NCBI GenBank assembly: GCA_009731375.1 | Contig: BJOX01000367.1 | Coordinates: 185,562 to 214,299, forward strand | From: Paulinella micropora | Lineage: Eukaryota > Cercozoa > Imbricatea > Euglyphida | Length of the DNA stretch: 28,738 nt | Direction: 5' to 3' | In this document: in pieces, positions 16,202 to 24,548 of the stretch | How the letters are laid out: each line of letters starts with the position of its first letter | Position numbering within the stretch: the first letter of the stretch is position 1 | The notes under the pieces: model-generated | What the model was told of the DNA's origin: nothing | Database searches by the model: none | The model's input: only the letters and a program-made list of their open reading frames with translations | Made by a program: the position numbers and the translations under genes

Positions 16202-18634
16202 TTCCCCTCGTCTTCCCACTACGTTCTCTGGTGTTCAAGGAAGACTACTGGAATGCGTCGGGGCAGCCGTGAGGGTCAGGAGCCCGCCGGAGCCACTGCC
16301 GGAGCTGGTGCTTTCTCGCGGTCAGGCCTACCCACCTGGTAGCCAGCAAGGGATACTAGAGCTTAGCGAGGACAACGCCAACTTGTTTCCCTTTGCTGGG
16401 GACGACGCCATCCCCGTCACAGGGCTGACCTTGCACAGCCTGGTCATCGGCGGATTGTGCCTGGTGAAGGAGGCGCAAGAGGAGGACAGCGACTCCGACG
16501 ACGACGCGCGGCCTGTAGCCCCCTCGAACCGCTGCCTCGCTAGCATCGTCGAGCTCGGCTTCGTCCGGGCCACCTTGTCAGCCAGCACAAGGGCCGGCCA
16601 ACACACTCTCGAGCTGGATGGGCTGCCGGCGCTACAAACGCTCGTCTTCACGCGACCTCTAAAAGGCGCTCCAGGGACGGCGGACCTGTATTTTCGGAGG
16701 TGCGCGCAGCTCTCGACCATTAATACCTCCCTGGAGACCGGTGTAAGCTCCAGCCGGCGACTACTTCGGTCGAGGACTCGTCCGACCGGGGCCTGGAGCT
16801 GTTACCAGGGAATGGCCAGCTGGATCTGCAAGTGGCTGAATGCCGTCGTCTGCCGTTCCTTCGCTTACCCTCGCTGCGGCAGCATACTACGGGAGGCATA
16901 AAACTGGCGTGCGAGGACTGCCAGGCTCTAGAAGAGGTTTCTCTTCCAGTGCCGTCTAGCGTCAATAGTCTCGAGGTCAAGGTACAAAGCCGAGGGGGAC
17001 GCCAGACTGAAAAAGGTTTCCTTGCCCGTGCTGTCTAGCGTCAATAGCCTGGCGGTCACGGTAAGGGTCCGACAGAACCACGCCCCCATTTCCCTCCAGG
17101 ATTTCCAGGCATTCGAGCTGCCCGTTCTGCAGACAGCCGAGGAAAACCTCACCCTGACGTTTCTCAATTGTTCCCAGCTAAAACAGCTCACATTGCCGAG
17201 GCTAGAGAAGGCAGGCCGTCTCGAGGTACGAGTAGAGTCCCCCCAGGGGGTTACACACTCTGTTAGCCTCCGGGCGGTCGAGCTGCCCGTTCTGCAGGCA
17301 GCCGGGGGTGACCTCACCCTGACATTCCTCGATTGTTCCGAGTTCAAACAGCTCACACTGCCGAACCTGCAGGAGGTCGGGGGCAGCCTCGCCGTCCGCG
17401 TGACGTCTTGTCTCGATGAAGGCCGTGAGCTTTGACAGGCTAACTGCTGCCAGAGGCATCTCCTTGGAATTTAATGACTGTAAGCACTTAGAAACCTACA
17501 GCTTCCCAGGGCTGCAACAGGCCCTGTGGCCTACCGCCACTGCGGCGTACCCCGGCCTCGACCCGGGCCTGGGGCAGCAGGCCCGGAAACCAGTTACATT
17601 CAGCCTCACCCTGAAGGAATGCCACTCACTCAAGAAGTCGGGCATACCCGCCTGGCCGTGCGCCGAGAAGTGTGTGATTAAGGCCGCCGATTGCGTTGCG
17701 CTGGCCGAGCTGGAGCTGAAAACAGCGCTCTCGGCCTGTATCCACTTGGAGCTCACGCTGGAGGACTGCCCGTCGCTTGGGCTGTTGCAAGTGCCCGCCG
17801 CGTGGGCATGCGTCGAGACGCGTCTGATCACGGTGAAGTGGTGCGAGAGGCTCCGTGAACTGGTGCTACCGGACGAGCTGCAGGCCTGTACCTGCTTCCA
17901 GCTCAGGCTCGACGGCCGTCCCGAGAAGGTGGACATATATGCGACGGGGAGATGGAAACGGAGAGAGTTTAGGAAGAAAGCAGCGACATCTGTTTTCATC
18001 AAACTCCCGGCGCTAACTATACCCGGGCTGACGAAGGCGCAGGAATGTGTGCTGGAGCTTACGGGGTGTGGAAGGCTTGCGGGATTTGGCATGGCCGACA
18101 GAGCTGCCAGCGTGTACGTCGTTGACAGTCAAACTCCAGGGCTGCCCGAAGCTCTCGGAGCTGGCTCTGCCCAGACTGCCGCTGGTCCAGAGGTGCGAGA
18201 TCGTGGTCGAGCGGTGCCAGGCACTGCAGAGCCTAGTGCTGCCGGCGACGCTGCCGCAGTGTGTGTCCTTCAAGCTTGAGCTAAAGGGCTGCTCCGGGCT
18301 CAAGGAGCTGGTTGTGCCCGTCCGTCCGTCCGTCCAGCAGTACGAGGTTGAGGTCCGGGGGGGCCAGTCTTTCTTGCTGCGGCCGCTGCCTGGGCTGGCG
18401 AACTGTGCCTCGTTCAAGCTCGTGCTGCAGGGCCTCAACGAGCACGCTGTTTTGCCAGAATCCATGGAACTACCAAGATGTACTGTGTTCGAGCTAGATT
18501 TAAGCAACATACAGCTCTTCCAGCCGCGGATTGTACTAGCGTTGCCAGTAGTGCAGAACTATGTAGTCAAGGCAGTGGAGTGTACCGGTTTGGTGAGTGG
18601 ATCTGCCAGAAGAGCTCGGGGCGTTTACCAATGA
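16183..18634 (+). pseudogene. Leucine-rich-repeat-like solenoid protein (several frameshifts, 3' truncated)
   Basis: ATG at 16183 begins MFSPLLIPLVFPLRSLVFKE. A shift near 16262 leads to the frame 16269-16730; further 1-base shifts are needed near 16735, 16990, 17410 and 18090 to follow the repeats to the end. An acidic stretch (EEDSDSDDDA) sits near the N terminus. The rest, about 650 residues, is built of units of roughly 27 residues with a pattern like L-x-L-x-x-C-x-x-L-x-x-L-x-LP-x-L (for example FLNCSQLKQLTLPRL and LKGCSGLKELVVP), which resembles LRR or a beta-solenoid. Two units of 165 bp (from 17115 and 17280) are similar even at DNA level. The repeats stop at about 18594, where copia sequence begins. 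Such proteins are often surface or adhesion proteins; function is unproven. The number of shifts suggests decay or poor assembly. Confidence 0.65.
17115..17395 (+). repeat. 165-bp tandem duplication in the solenoid gene
   Basis: GAGCTGCCCGTTCTGCAG begins at both 17115 and 17280, and the following roughly 115 bases align with scattered substitutions. The period is 55 codons (two LRR-like units). This is a recent internal duplication compared with the other, diverged units. Confidence 0.75.
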
Positions 18635-18641
18635 TGGTGGA

Positions 18642-18683
18642 GAGGATGATACCTCAGGTGGAGGATGATGAGGTATCATCCTC
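18642..18683. repeat. Perfect 15-bp inverted repeat at the island-copia boundary
   Basis: GAGGATGATACCTCA at 18642-18656 is the exact reverse complement of 18669-18683, with a 12-base spacer (18657-18668). It lies about 50 bp beyond the last recognisable solenoid codon. Confidence 0.85.
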
Positions 18684-19628
18684 GACCTTCACGTTCTGCT
18701 TTCCCAACGGGACAGGGTCATACCATTCGTTAGGATTGAGCGGGGTCATGCCGGGGGGGTCAAATACAGATAGGTTGTTAGGTAATGACCTCCCCCGCAC
18801 AACAATTTGTTCCTCGACGATAGGGATAGGTTCTCTTAGGACAACAAACTGATTGTTCTGATGCACAAAAGCTAGTCCTTTCTTAACCCATGCAGAACTA
18901 GCAACCAACCCGTACCTCAGATGTGGGTTGTATGTAGTATGTGAGTCTTACACACAAATCTCTTGCCCATGTGAACCAGACATCCTCATCTCTACCTTAC
19001 CTTTATACTCTGTTCGGATGCTTCCCTTTGCTATCCTAAACTTCTGAGGATCCAGCTTCATCCGAATAAAGGATTGTTTATGAGGAGATTGTGACTTACT
19101 CGCACCACTGTCATCAACCCACACCATATCTGAAGGACTAGTCTCCTCTGACTCCCCCTCTTCACTCTCCATCATCATGACAGCACAATCAGATTTTTCT
19201 TCTTCAGATGGTAGAGGCTGTGCATGTGGTGGTTGTGACGAGGTATGTGATGATGAGGACGCTTGAGACAAACCAGATATGTTTAAGCCGGTTGTGGCTT
19301 TGTTATCATCAAAGTTAGGCATGTTCTTCATCCATTCAGAAATGAACGGGAATGAAGCCACAATAACTCGACGACGAGCAACTTGGTTTTTATGCTTAGT
19401 GGCGTACGTAATGATGCAATCCTCCAAAGCAGTGAAGAGGTCACAGTAGAGTTCGTCGACCTCTCCATCTGTTTTGGTGATAAGTGACCCTCGGACTTGT
19501 AATCCCTCAGCCCCTTTTGCAAGGGCTTTGACAAATCGCTTGATCTCACTTACCTCAGGTATCTGATCATCACTTGTCACCACCCTTACCCTACCCGTAT
19601 CTTGCAATTCCAAGGTAAGTCCTTCCAT
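18654..19628 (-). pseudogene. Copia B protease region
   Basis: Read on the minus strand, an acidic Ser-rich region precedes MVWVDDSGASKSQSP, which carries the D-S-G-A-S active-site motif of retroelement aspartic proteases. It continues with FRIAKGSIRTEYKGKVEMRM, as in copia proteases. An in-frame TAA at 18948-18950 interrupts it. The same frame resumes with HLRYGLVASSAWVKKGLAFV and FVVL, the usual C-terminal protease landmark, and then an acidic Ser-rich stretch to TGA at 18654. The upstream 19500-19628 part (TLELQDTGRVRVVTSDDQ) has no assigned domain. The integrase that should follow is missing. Confidence 0.65.
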
Positions 19629-19862
19629 TCTTCCTCTTCCTCATCCGTCATCCTTCTTGCTAAGTCTGTAACAGACGACGATGGCGCCGACGTTGCAGAC
19701 AAAGTGAGGGGATGAGCGGCTGATGACGAGGAAGAAGAAAAGGAAGCAGGCATGGTAGTGGTAGACGCTGTTAGGGATGGAGTGGGTTTTGCAACTTTCT
19801 GTTCTGTGGGTGGTTTGACCCAATCGACAGTCAGGCATTCATTAGGGGAGAGTAAGAACGAA

Positions 19863-20524
19863 TTAGTGGGGGGTAGGAATCCCGACCTTAATTTGCTTCG
19901 ATATCCTATACACTTCCAAAATAGTTGCCCTACTGTTTTCTTGCGTCATGTGTCTAGTACAAAAGTCAAACCCTTGTCCCAACCGGGTGGCCAACTTAAC
20001 CCCTTCCCCATCCCCCCGCCGTGCAGCGGAAAGTTTCCATTCACACCGGTACAGTAACTCTCGGCAAGGGCCTCGCATTGCTTGGAACTAGCTACGTGGC
20101 AGGTGTTGGGGATCAAGGGCTGAGCATGTAGGTTAAGTATTGGTCCGTCTACTTCCTTAATGACTAAAGGGTGGGTACTAAGGAGAACTTTTTTGTAACC
20201 TGCTTTTAAACGTAGCAACCCCCAACCATCCCCAAGGGGATAGATTGCCCCTTGGGGGGTGGGGTCTGCTACCATTTGCAATGAGGTCTTAAAATCGCTC
20301 TCATGCAACCATGGAATTCGGATGGAGTTTTTAGAAGCGTTAGACATGAAGGTGGAAATGGCAGTTTCTCCCTCTCTCACAGATCTTCCTTGTCGTGGTG
20401 CTTGCTCTCTTCCTCCAACTAGCCCTCCAGCTCCTCCAGTTGCGCTAGGTGGCAGGTTCATAGGTGCAAAAAGAGGCGAAAGTGGGGGGGGAGGTGATGT
20501 GTGTCTCTCTCTTCTCTCCCTCAT
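19863..20524 (-). pseudogene. Copia B internal ORF of unknown function
   Basis: Two overlapping minus-strand frames (19946-20524 and 19863-20078) together read as one protein with a shift near 20000. The more ordered part includes ISTFMSNASKNSIRIPWLHE, GDGWGLLRLKAGYKKVLL and ILNLHAQPLIPNTCHVASSK. It lies between zinc-knuckle gag and protease, where ordinary copia elements have little sequence. I recognise no domain. It could be an extended gag C terminus or a captured sequence. Confidence 0.4.
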
Positions 20525-20575
20525 CTTCTCCTTCTTTCTCCATCATGTTTATCGCGTACATATGGTTTATGTATC

Positions 20576-21346
20576 TCACCTGATCCCCTCATCGTCTGTG
20601 TCTTCGTCCTTGGCAACAATAATCCTTTCAGCTGAAGCAGGGGGATCAGAGTCATCCTCCTCATCGTCCTCTGAGTTGGACTTTGAAGGAGACGAGTCTG
20701 ATCCTCCTGCGTTCAGACTGATAGCTTTCTTCTTGCCCTTGACGAAGTCAGATGCTCTCAGCTTACGTCTCTCCTTTGTCTTCTTTCCTGTGTTTCTCTC
20801 TCTGTCTGTGCTTGCCTCACGTTGCTCAACCTTAGCACTCCTAACGCTCTTGCTGCTCTTCCTTCTCTCTGTCCCTCGAGCTAATGCAACCGTCCGGGCT
20901 GCTTGCAACCTTAAAGGACAGTCGTTGGGACCATGTCCGCCCCTTGGACAGTCCTTTAATTGGCAACGCACAAGACAGAATTTCATAACATGATCATTGT
21001 TACAGTTGTAACATCTAACCTTGTCATACTTTGCTTGCCTGTCTCCTGCCCCAATGAGGTTAACTGTGATGGGATCAGCACGTGAACTGCCAGTTCCATA
21101 CAGCTACTGTGTCTTGGTCACAGACACACTCCCTTCGGCGATTTGTTGCACTACTTGCAAGAAATCATCCCAACCTGGCCTCTGTTGGGCCAACAAACAC
21201 AACCATACATTCTCATAATAGCGAGCCAAGGGAGGCAGATGTTTGAGTTTGTTTATGATCATGTCTGCCTTCATAGGGACGGGGATGGCAGCTCCCATCC
21301 GTTTCTCTTGCTTTTCAACGATGTTAAGGTATATCCTGCTAACCAT
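20576..21346 (-). pseudogene. Copia B gag, C-terminal part with zinc knuckles
   Basis: The frame from 21346 encodes a helical gag segment (IYLNIVEKQEKRMGAAIPVP, then PPLARYYENVWLCLLAQQ). At 21106-21104 there is an in-frame TAG. The same frame continues without further stops into two zinc knuckles, CYNCNNDHVMKFC (C-x2-C-x3-H-x4-C) and CQLKDCPRGGHGPNDC (C-x4-C-x4-H-x4-C), at about 20940-21020. A highly charged Lys/Arg then Asp/Glu/Ser-rich tail ends at 20576. Nucleocapsid-type knuckles bind retrotransposon RNA. Confidence 0.65.
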
Positions 21347-22014
21347 GTGCTCACCTCTTTCACCTTCTTGGGGTAAGAGTGGTAGATGGTTTGCTGATCC
21401 TCTTGGAACTTGACTAATTCAAGCCCACCGTAATGTTTTTGCAGAGCAAGGAAGCATGCTACTCCATCCGTCCCTCCCTGTTGCATCACAGCCATAACCT
21501 TACGGTCATGGGCGCATGACTGCAAAAGGTAAGCAAATAGGATTCTTTTGAGGGACTCTCTATTTTGCTTGTCAACTGCTCTATAATGCCTAGCAGCTCG
21601 CTGAGAACTAAACAAGGCAGTAGATTTACTTCCGAATGTCATTATTGGTACTTTGCTTTTCTGCTCGGTAGGGATGATGACATTCTCGGGATCATCCGAT
21701 TTATCTGGTTTAGGTTCAGCTTTCACTGACGTTCTTGTTTCCTCCTTAGCTCCCTCTTTGTCGCCCTCTTCTTCCTTTGGGCAAAGTAGAGGTGATTCAA
21801 TGGGGGAATCAGGAGGAACTAAAACGTTAGGAGCTTTCAGGGCTTTGACGAATGGGTGGTCCTCACATCCAGGGATGACTGATAGGACAATAGGATTGGT
21901 TGCTCCAATCACTGCAAGCAGCGTACAGAGGAACAAATCCCAGTCCGGTTTGTCATCGTGGAGTTTGAGAGGCTCCATTCTGAACTTAGCTAGATCAAAC
22001 ATGGGGTTAGCCAT
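21271..22014 (-). CDS. Copia B gag, N-terminal part
   Basis: ATG at 22014 starts MANPMFDLAKFRMEPLKLHD about 250 bases downstream of the LTR, as expected for gag. After an acidic variable region comes a helical capsid-like segment (RILFAYLLQSCAHDRKVMAV, then FLALQKHYGGLELVKFQEDQ) resembling the UBN2/copia gag family. The last residues before 21271 run into Lys/Ser nonsense, and the sense continues in the frame starting at 21346, so a 1-base shift lies near 21350. Likely role: capsid of virus-like particles. Confidence 0.65.
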   Translation of the reverse strand: MANPMFDLAKFRMEPLKLHDDKPDWDLFLCTLLAVIGATNPIVLSVIPGCEDHPFVKALKAPNVLVPPDSPIESPLLCPKEEEGDKEGAKEETRTSVKAEPKPDKSDDPENVIIPTEQKSKVPIMTFGSKSTALFSSQRAARHYRAVDKQNRESLKRILFAYLLQSCAHDRKVMAVMQQGGTDGVACFLALQKHYGGLELVKFQEDQQTIYHSYPKKVKEVSTWLAGYTLTSLKSKRNGWELPSPSL

Positions 22015-22261
22015 GTTGGTCTAGTATTCAAAGGGCGGAAGATAGGAGAAATGCTCGACTATCAATAGATCACTAACCTGGGGTGAGTGAGGGTGAATAG
22101 ATAGGGGAAAATATGAATGTGGGGTCCTAGTACCTATCGTGCCTAGTCTGACCACAGGTGGGGATTGCAAAGACTGCCTACAGCACGTCTTATGCTATGA
22201 TGATTGACTGCCTTCCGCACGTCCGGACCACGTACACTTTTGCGTGACTGCCTGGTGCCAG

Positions 22262-22272
22262 CCGGCTCACCA
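22262..22272 (-). other. Primer-binding site of copia B
   Basis: Minus-strand TGGTGAGCCGG begins four bases after the LTR end. A TGG start is complementary to the CCA tail of a tRNA, and the following bases could pair with an acceptor stem. The tRNA identity is not determined. Confidence 0.5.
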
Positions 22273-22276
22273 AAAA

Positions 22277-22538
22277 TGTGTGTGTGTGATTAAAGCTCTG
22301 TATCAGAGTTCGCACAACAAGGCTCGATAACCTGTTTGACCAGTATAACTTAATATAATGATCCGGAACTCACAACTCACCGCGTCTGCAGTAACAAAGC
22401 TTTAATAACGCGCCAAACCAACAGAAGGCGCGCAGATCGACATGACTGGCCGGATATAAGTAATGGCTGAGGCTACCGACACCGTTACTCTTATACGGCC
22501 GGCCTTGTAACTATTAATATTGATTATTAGTTATAACA
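22277..22538 (-). repeat. 5' LTR of copia B
   Basis: Read on the minus strand it begins TGTTATAAC and ends CACACACA, 262 bp in total, followed by the primer-binding site and gag. It has a TTATTAAAGC motif in common with the LTR of element A, but the remaining sequence does not align by eye. The second copy is not in the window, so the ends are inferred from TG...CA and the primer site. Confidence 0.65.
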
Positions 22539-22782
22539 GCCTCCACTCAGGCGGCTTCCGGCAGTCCGCCACCGTCAGTCAGATGATGGACATGCACGGC
22601 GGAGCGACCTCTTCAAGTTGCCATTCGGCCGGCCCGAAAGCCGGAGGCTCAGGCCGTGTCACTACCGCTCAGTGTGACAGCCTCGGAGTTGAGTTGAAAA
22701 AGACATGCCACCGAGTCATCTTCAACTGCTCAGTTTTAAGTTGAAGGTTTTTACAGTGGTTTTAATGTTAATAATCACTCAC

Positions 22783-22840
<58 letters not shown>

Positions 22841-23464
22841 CTNNNNNNNNNNTCAGCTGAGTATTAATATTAATACTAGGCAGTCCTCTTACATGAGTTC
22901 AACTTATTATTAATAATATTAATAAATGCTTCCTTTTCAGCTCTATTAATACTACCGGGTCAGTACTGACTGACGAGCAAAAGCAAGCGTCACCTTCTTC
23001 AATTATTAATATTAAAAGTCGTTCAGTCAAGGAAACTTTGTTTTGTCCGCCAGTATCTCTTGAATCTATTATTATCATTCATCAGTCCCGAGTCCTACGG
23101 CAAGTATTGTATTGTGATTGTTATATTAAATAAAAGTGTTCAAACCGTCCTTCAGTTGCGTAAAAAATTCAGTCGCCACTGCTTTCAACTTTCATGATCA
23201 GTCTGAGTTTGGCAGTGTGACCGCAAAATCTGCCATCAAAATGTGTGGCATTTTAATCTGATATTGTCTCATGATATTTATTTTGCATTTTGACTCATAT
23301 CGACATGATTTCTATTACCATGACATTAAAACTAGACAGACTCAGACACACAAGACACAGAGATATAAACTTAGTAGCTTATATTGTATAATAAATATAT
23401 TTTTTCGTCGAAGTGCGGCTATTTTTGCCGCTTGGATCGTCCACCATCATGCCGCAGCAGTATG
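22539..23464. other. AT-rich region without a gene; poly-T run and 10-N gap
   Basis: After about 200 bases of mixed composition there is a T homopolymer of over 50 (about 22786-22840) and a 10-N gap (22843-22852). Sequence rich in TATTAATATTAAT palindromes follows. No supported open frame is present. The rightmost part is probably the P450 3' untranslated region, and a minus-strand AATAAA lies at 23278-23283. Confidence 0.6.
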
Positions 23465-23799
23465 CTAGAGAAGCCTCAGCTTGACTTGCACAGAGTCTGG
23501 CTGGCAGAACAACACCGGGATCGAGTCGTTTCCAAAAGAATAGTCTTCAAACTCCTCCAAGCCTCCCTCGGTCCCGCCTTTGACCTTGATCGAGCCGTCT
23601 TGCAGCGGTAGAATCTCGAACTTAGTTAGCAGTTTCAGCAACATTGTCTTTTGCTCGATGAGGGAGAACTTATCCCCAAGGCAGTTGCGCGGTCCGGCAG
23701 AGAAAGATAAAAACTCGAAGGGAGATGGCTTGTCAGTCAGCCAGCGCTCGGGGAGGAAAGCGTTCGGGTCCTTGTGCGCCTCAGGGTGCCTGTTGATCC
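23465..23799 (-). CDS. Cytochrome P450, terminal exon (heme-binding region)
   Basis: Cytochrome P450s are heme-thiolate monooxygenases, usually on the ER membrane. After an acceptor TACTACTAG, the exon (335 nt, 110 codons plus TAG at 23467-23465) starts in phase to complete a Gly codon. It then encodes INRHPEAHKDPNAFLPERW, the PERF-type motif, and SFSAGPRNCLGDKFS, matching F-x-x-G-x-R-x-C-x-G with the heme-ligand Cys. The end is a normal P450 C terminus (SIPVLFCQPDSVQVKLRLL). With exons at 24256, 26749, 27149 and 28310 it forms one minus-strand gene. All four visible introns have GT-AG ends and each exon starts after AG with G. The N-terminal exons lie beyond the window. The CYP family cannot be fixed by eye; helix motifs look like the CYP3/CYP4-type microsomal group. 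No frameshift is seen. Confidence 0.95.
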
Positions 23800-24109
23800 C
23801 TAGTAGTAGTGGCAGTAGTAGTACTAGAATTATTACATAAATAAGTAGATATTATTATATAGATGATAGATAGACGAATATATGGATGTATAGATAAACC
23901 TATGGATAGATGAATGGACTAATGGATGGATGGAGGGATGGATAGAAGATAGATATGTCGCCGGCCCGGCAACATATTTTTTAGGGAGTGTTTCTGTCCG
24001 GCCTGTCACTGAAGTCTCACATTATTTCGCCCCTCCTCCGAAGAGGTGTGGTAGAGTGTGAGACTGTTCCGGATCTTCACTAAAATACATTCGTTACTAT
24101 CGAGTGTAC

Positions 24110-24160
<51 letters not shown>
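23800..24160. repeat. P450 intron with GTA, ATAG/GATG, GATA and GACA microsatellites
   Basis: Between the last exon and the duplicated exon fragment there are short GTA, ATGGATAGAT-like, GATA and GACA arrays, with about 120 bases of unique sequence (23955-24105). No coding sequence is seen. Confidence 0.8.
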
Positions 24161-24165
<5 letters not shown>

Positions 24166-24205
24166 CCGCTACACCCAGCGAGACGACGGTGCCCTTGGGG
24201 ATTTA
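24161..24205 (-). pseudogene. Duplicate of the 3' part of the P450 exon, within the intron
   Basis: This segment repeats 24249-24293, namely the last 38 coding bases (IPKGTVVSLGVAG) plus the splice donor and flanking GACA repeat. It has two substitutions, both at third codon positions and synonymous. It is embedded in GATA/GACA repeats like the functional copy, so replication slippage or unequal exchange in the microsatellite probably copied it. It is downstream of the full exon and would normally be spliced out. Confidence 0.8.
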
Positions 24206-24255
24206 GTGGCATAGATAGATAGATAGACAACAGACAGACAGACAGACAGGCAGAC

Positions 24256-24349
24256 CCGCTACGCCTAGCGAGACGACGGTGCCCTTGGGGATTTGATAGC
24301 CCGCCAGCTCGGTGTCGCTCGCGGTGACTCTCGTGAGGACGTTGTATGC
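24256..24349 (-). CDS. Cytochrome P450 exon (segment before the PERF motif)
   Basis: After the acceptor AAATATTTAG the exon encodes AYNVLTRVTASDTELAGYQI followed by PKGTVVSLGVAG, the conserved R...D-x-x-L-x-Gy-x-iPkGt-x-V stretch. The donor is GTCTGC. Its 94 nt end in phase 1, and the next exon begins with two bases that restore Gly and the frame. Using this donor gives exactly the family spacing between GT and the HRxP-like NRHP. Confidence 0.9.
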
Positions 24350-24369
24350 CTAAATATTTGTGAGTGGGG

Positions 24370-24460
24370 TGGAAGAGGTTGATTGAGATTGATTGATTGA
24401 TTGAATGATTGAATCATTGATTGATGGATTGATTGATTGATTGAATGAATGAATGAATGA

Positions 24461-24495
<35 letters not shown>

Positions 24496-24548
24496 GATGG
24501 ATTCGATTGATTGACTGTTTGATTGATTGATTGATTGATTTATTTATT
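24370..24548. repeat. GATT tetranucleotide array
   Basis: Degenerate GATT/GAAT repeat in the P450 intron, directly next to the piggyBac-like element. Confidence 0.9.

Larger units (their letters stand above)
18595..22538 (-). mobile_element. Ty1/copia-like element B, 5' half (LTR, gag, protease)
   Basis: On the minus strand the order is LTR (22538-22277), primer-binding site, gag, zinc knuckles, an unassigned ORF and a copia-type protease, ending at about 18595 against the island. Integrase, reverse transcriptase, RNase H and the 3' LTR are absent. In-frame stops (TAG near 21104, TAA at 18948, TGA at 18654) and frameshifts show that it is degenerate as sequenced. It is on the same strand as element A but has a different LTR sequence. 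Confidence 0.75.

Noticed and set aside
18642-18683. Inverted repeat as the terminal inverted repeat of the whole island
   Set aside because: Both arms lie at the same end. I found no matching sequence near 6880-6900.
3936-22538. A single copia element with identical LTRs split by the island
   Set aside because: By eye the 3936-4207 and 22277-22538 LTRs do not align beyond short motifs, so identity of the element is not supported. It is kept only as a hypothesis in findings.
24256-24270. A GC-AG intron at the P450 exon end
   Set aside because: A GC donor at 24264 keeps frame but gives three residues too few between GT and the NRHP motif. The GT donor at 24255 keeps the frame and restores family spacing.
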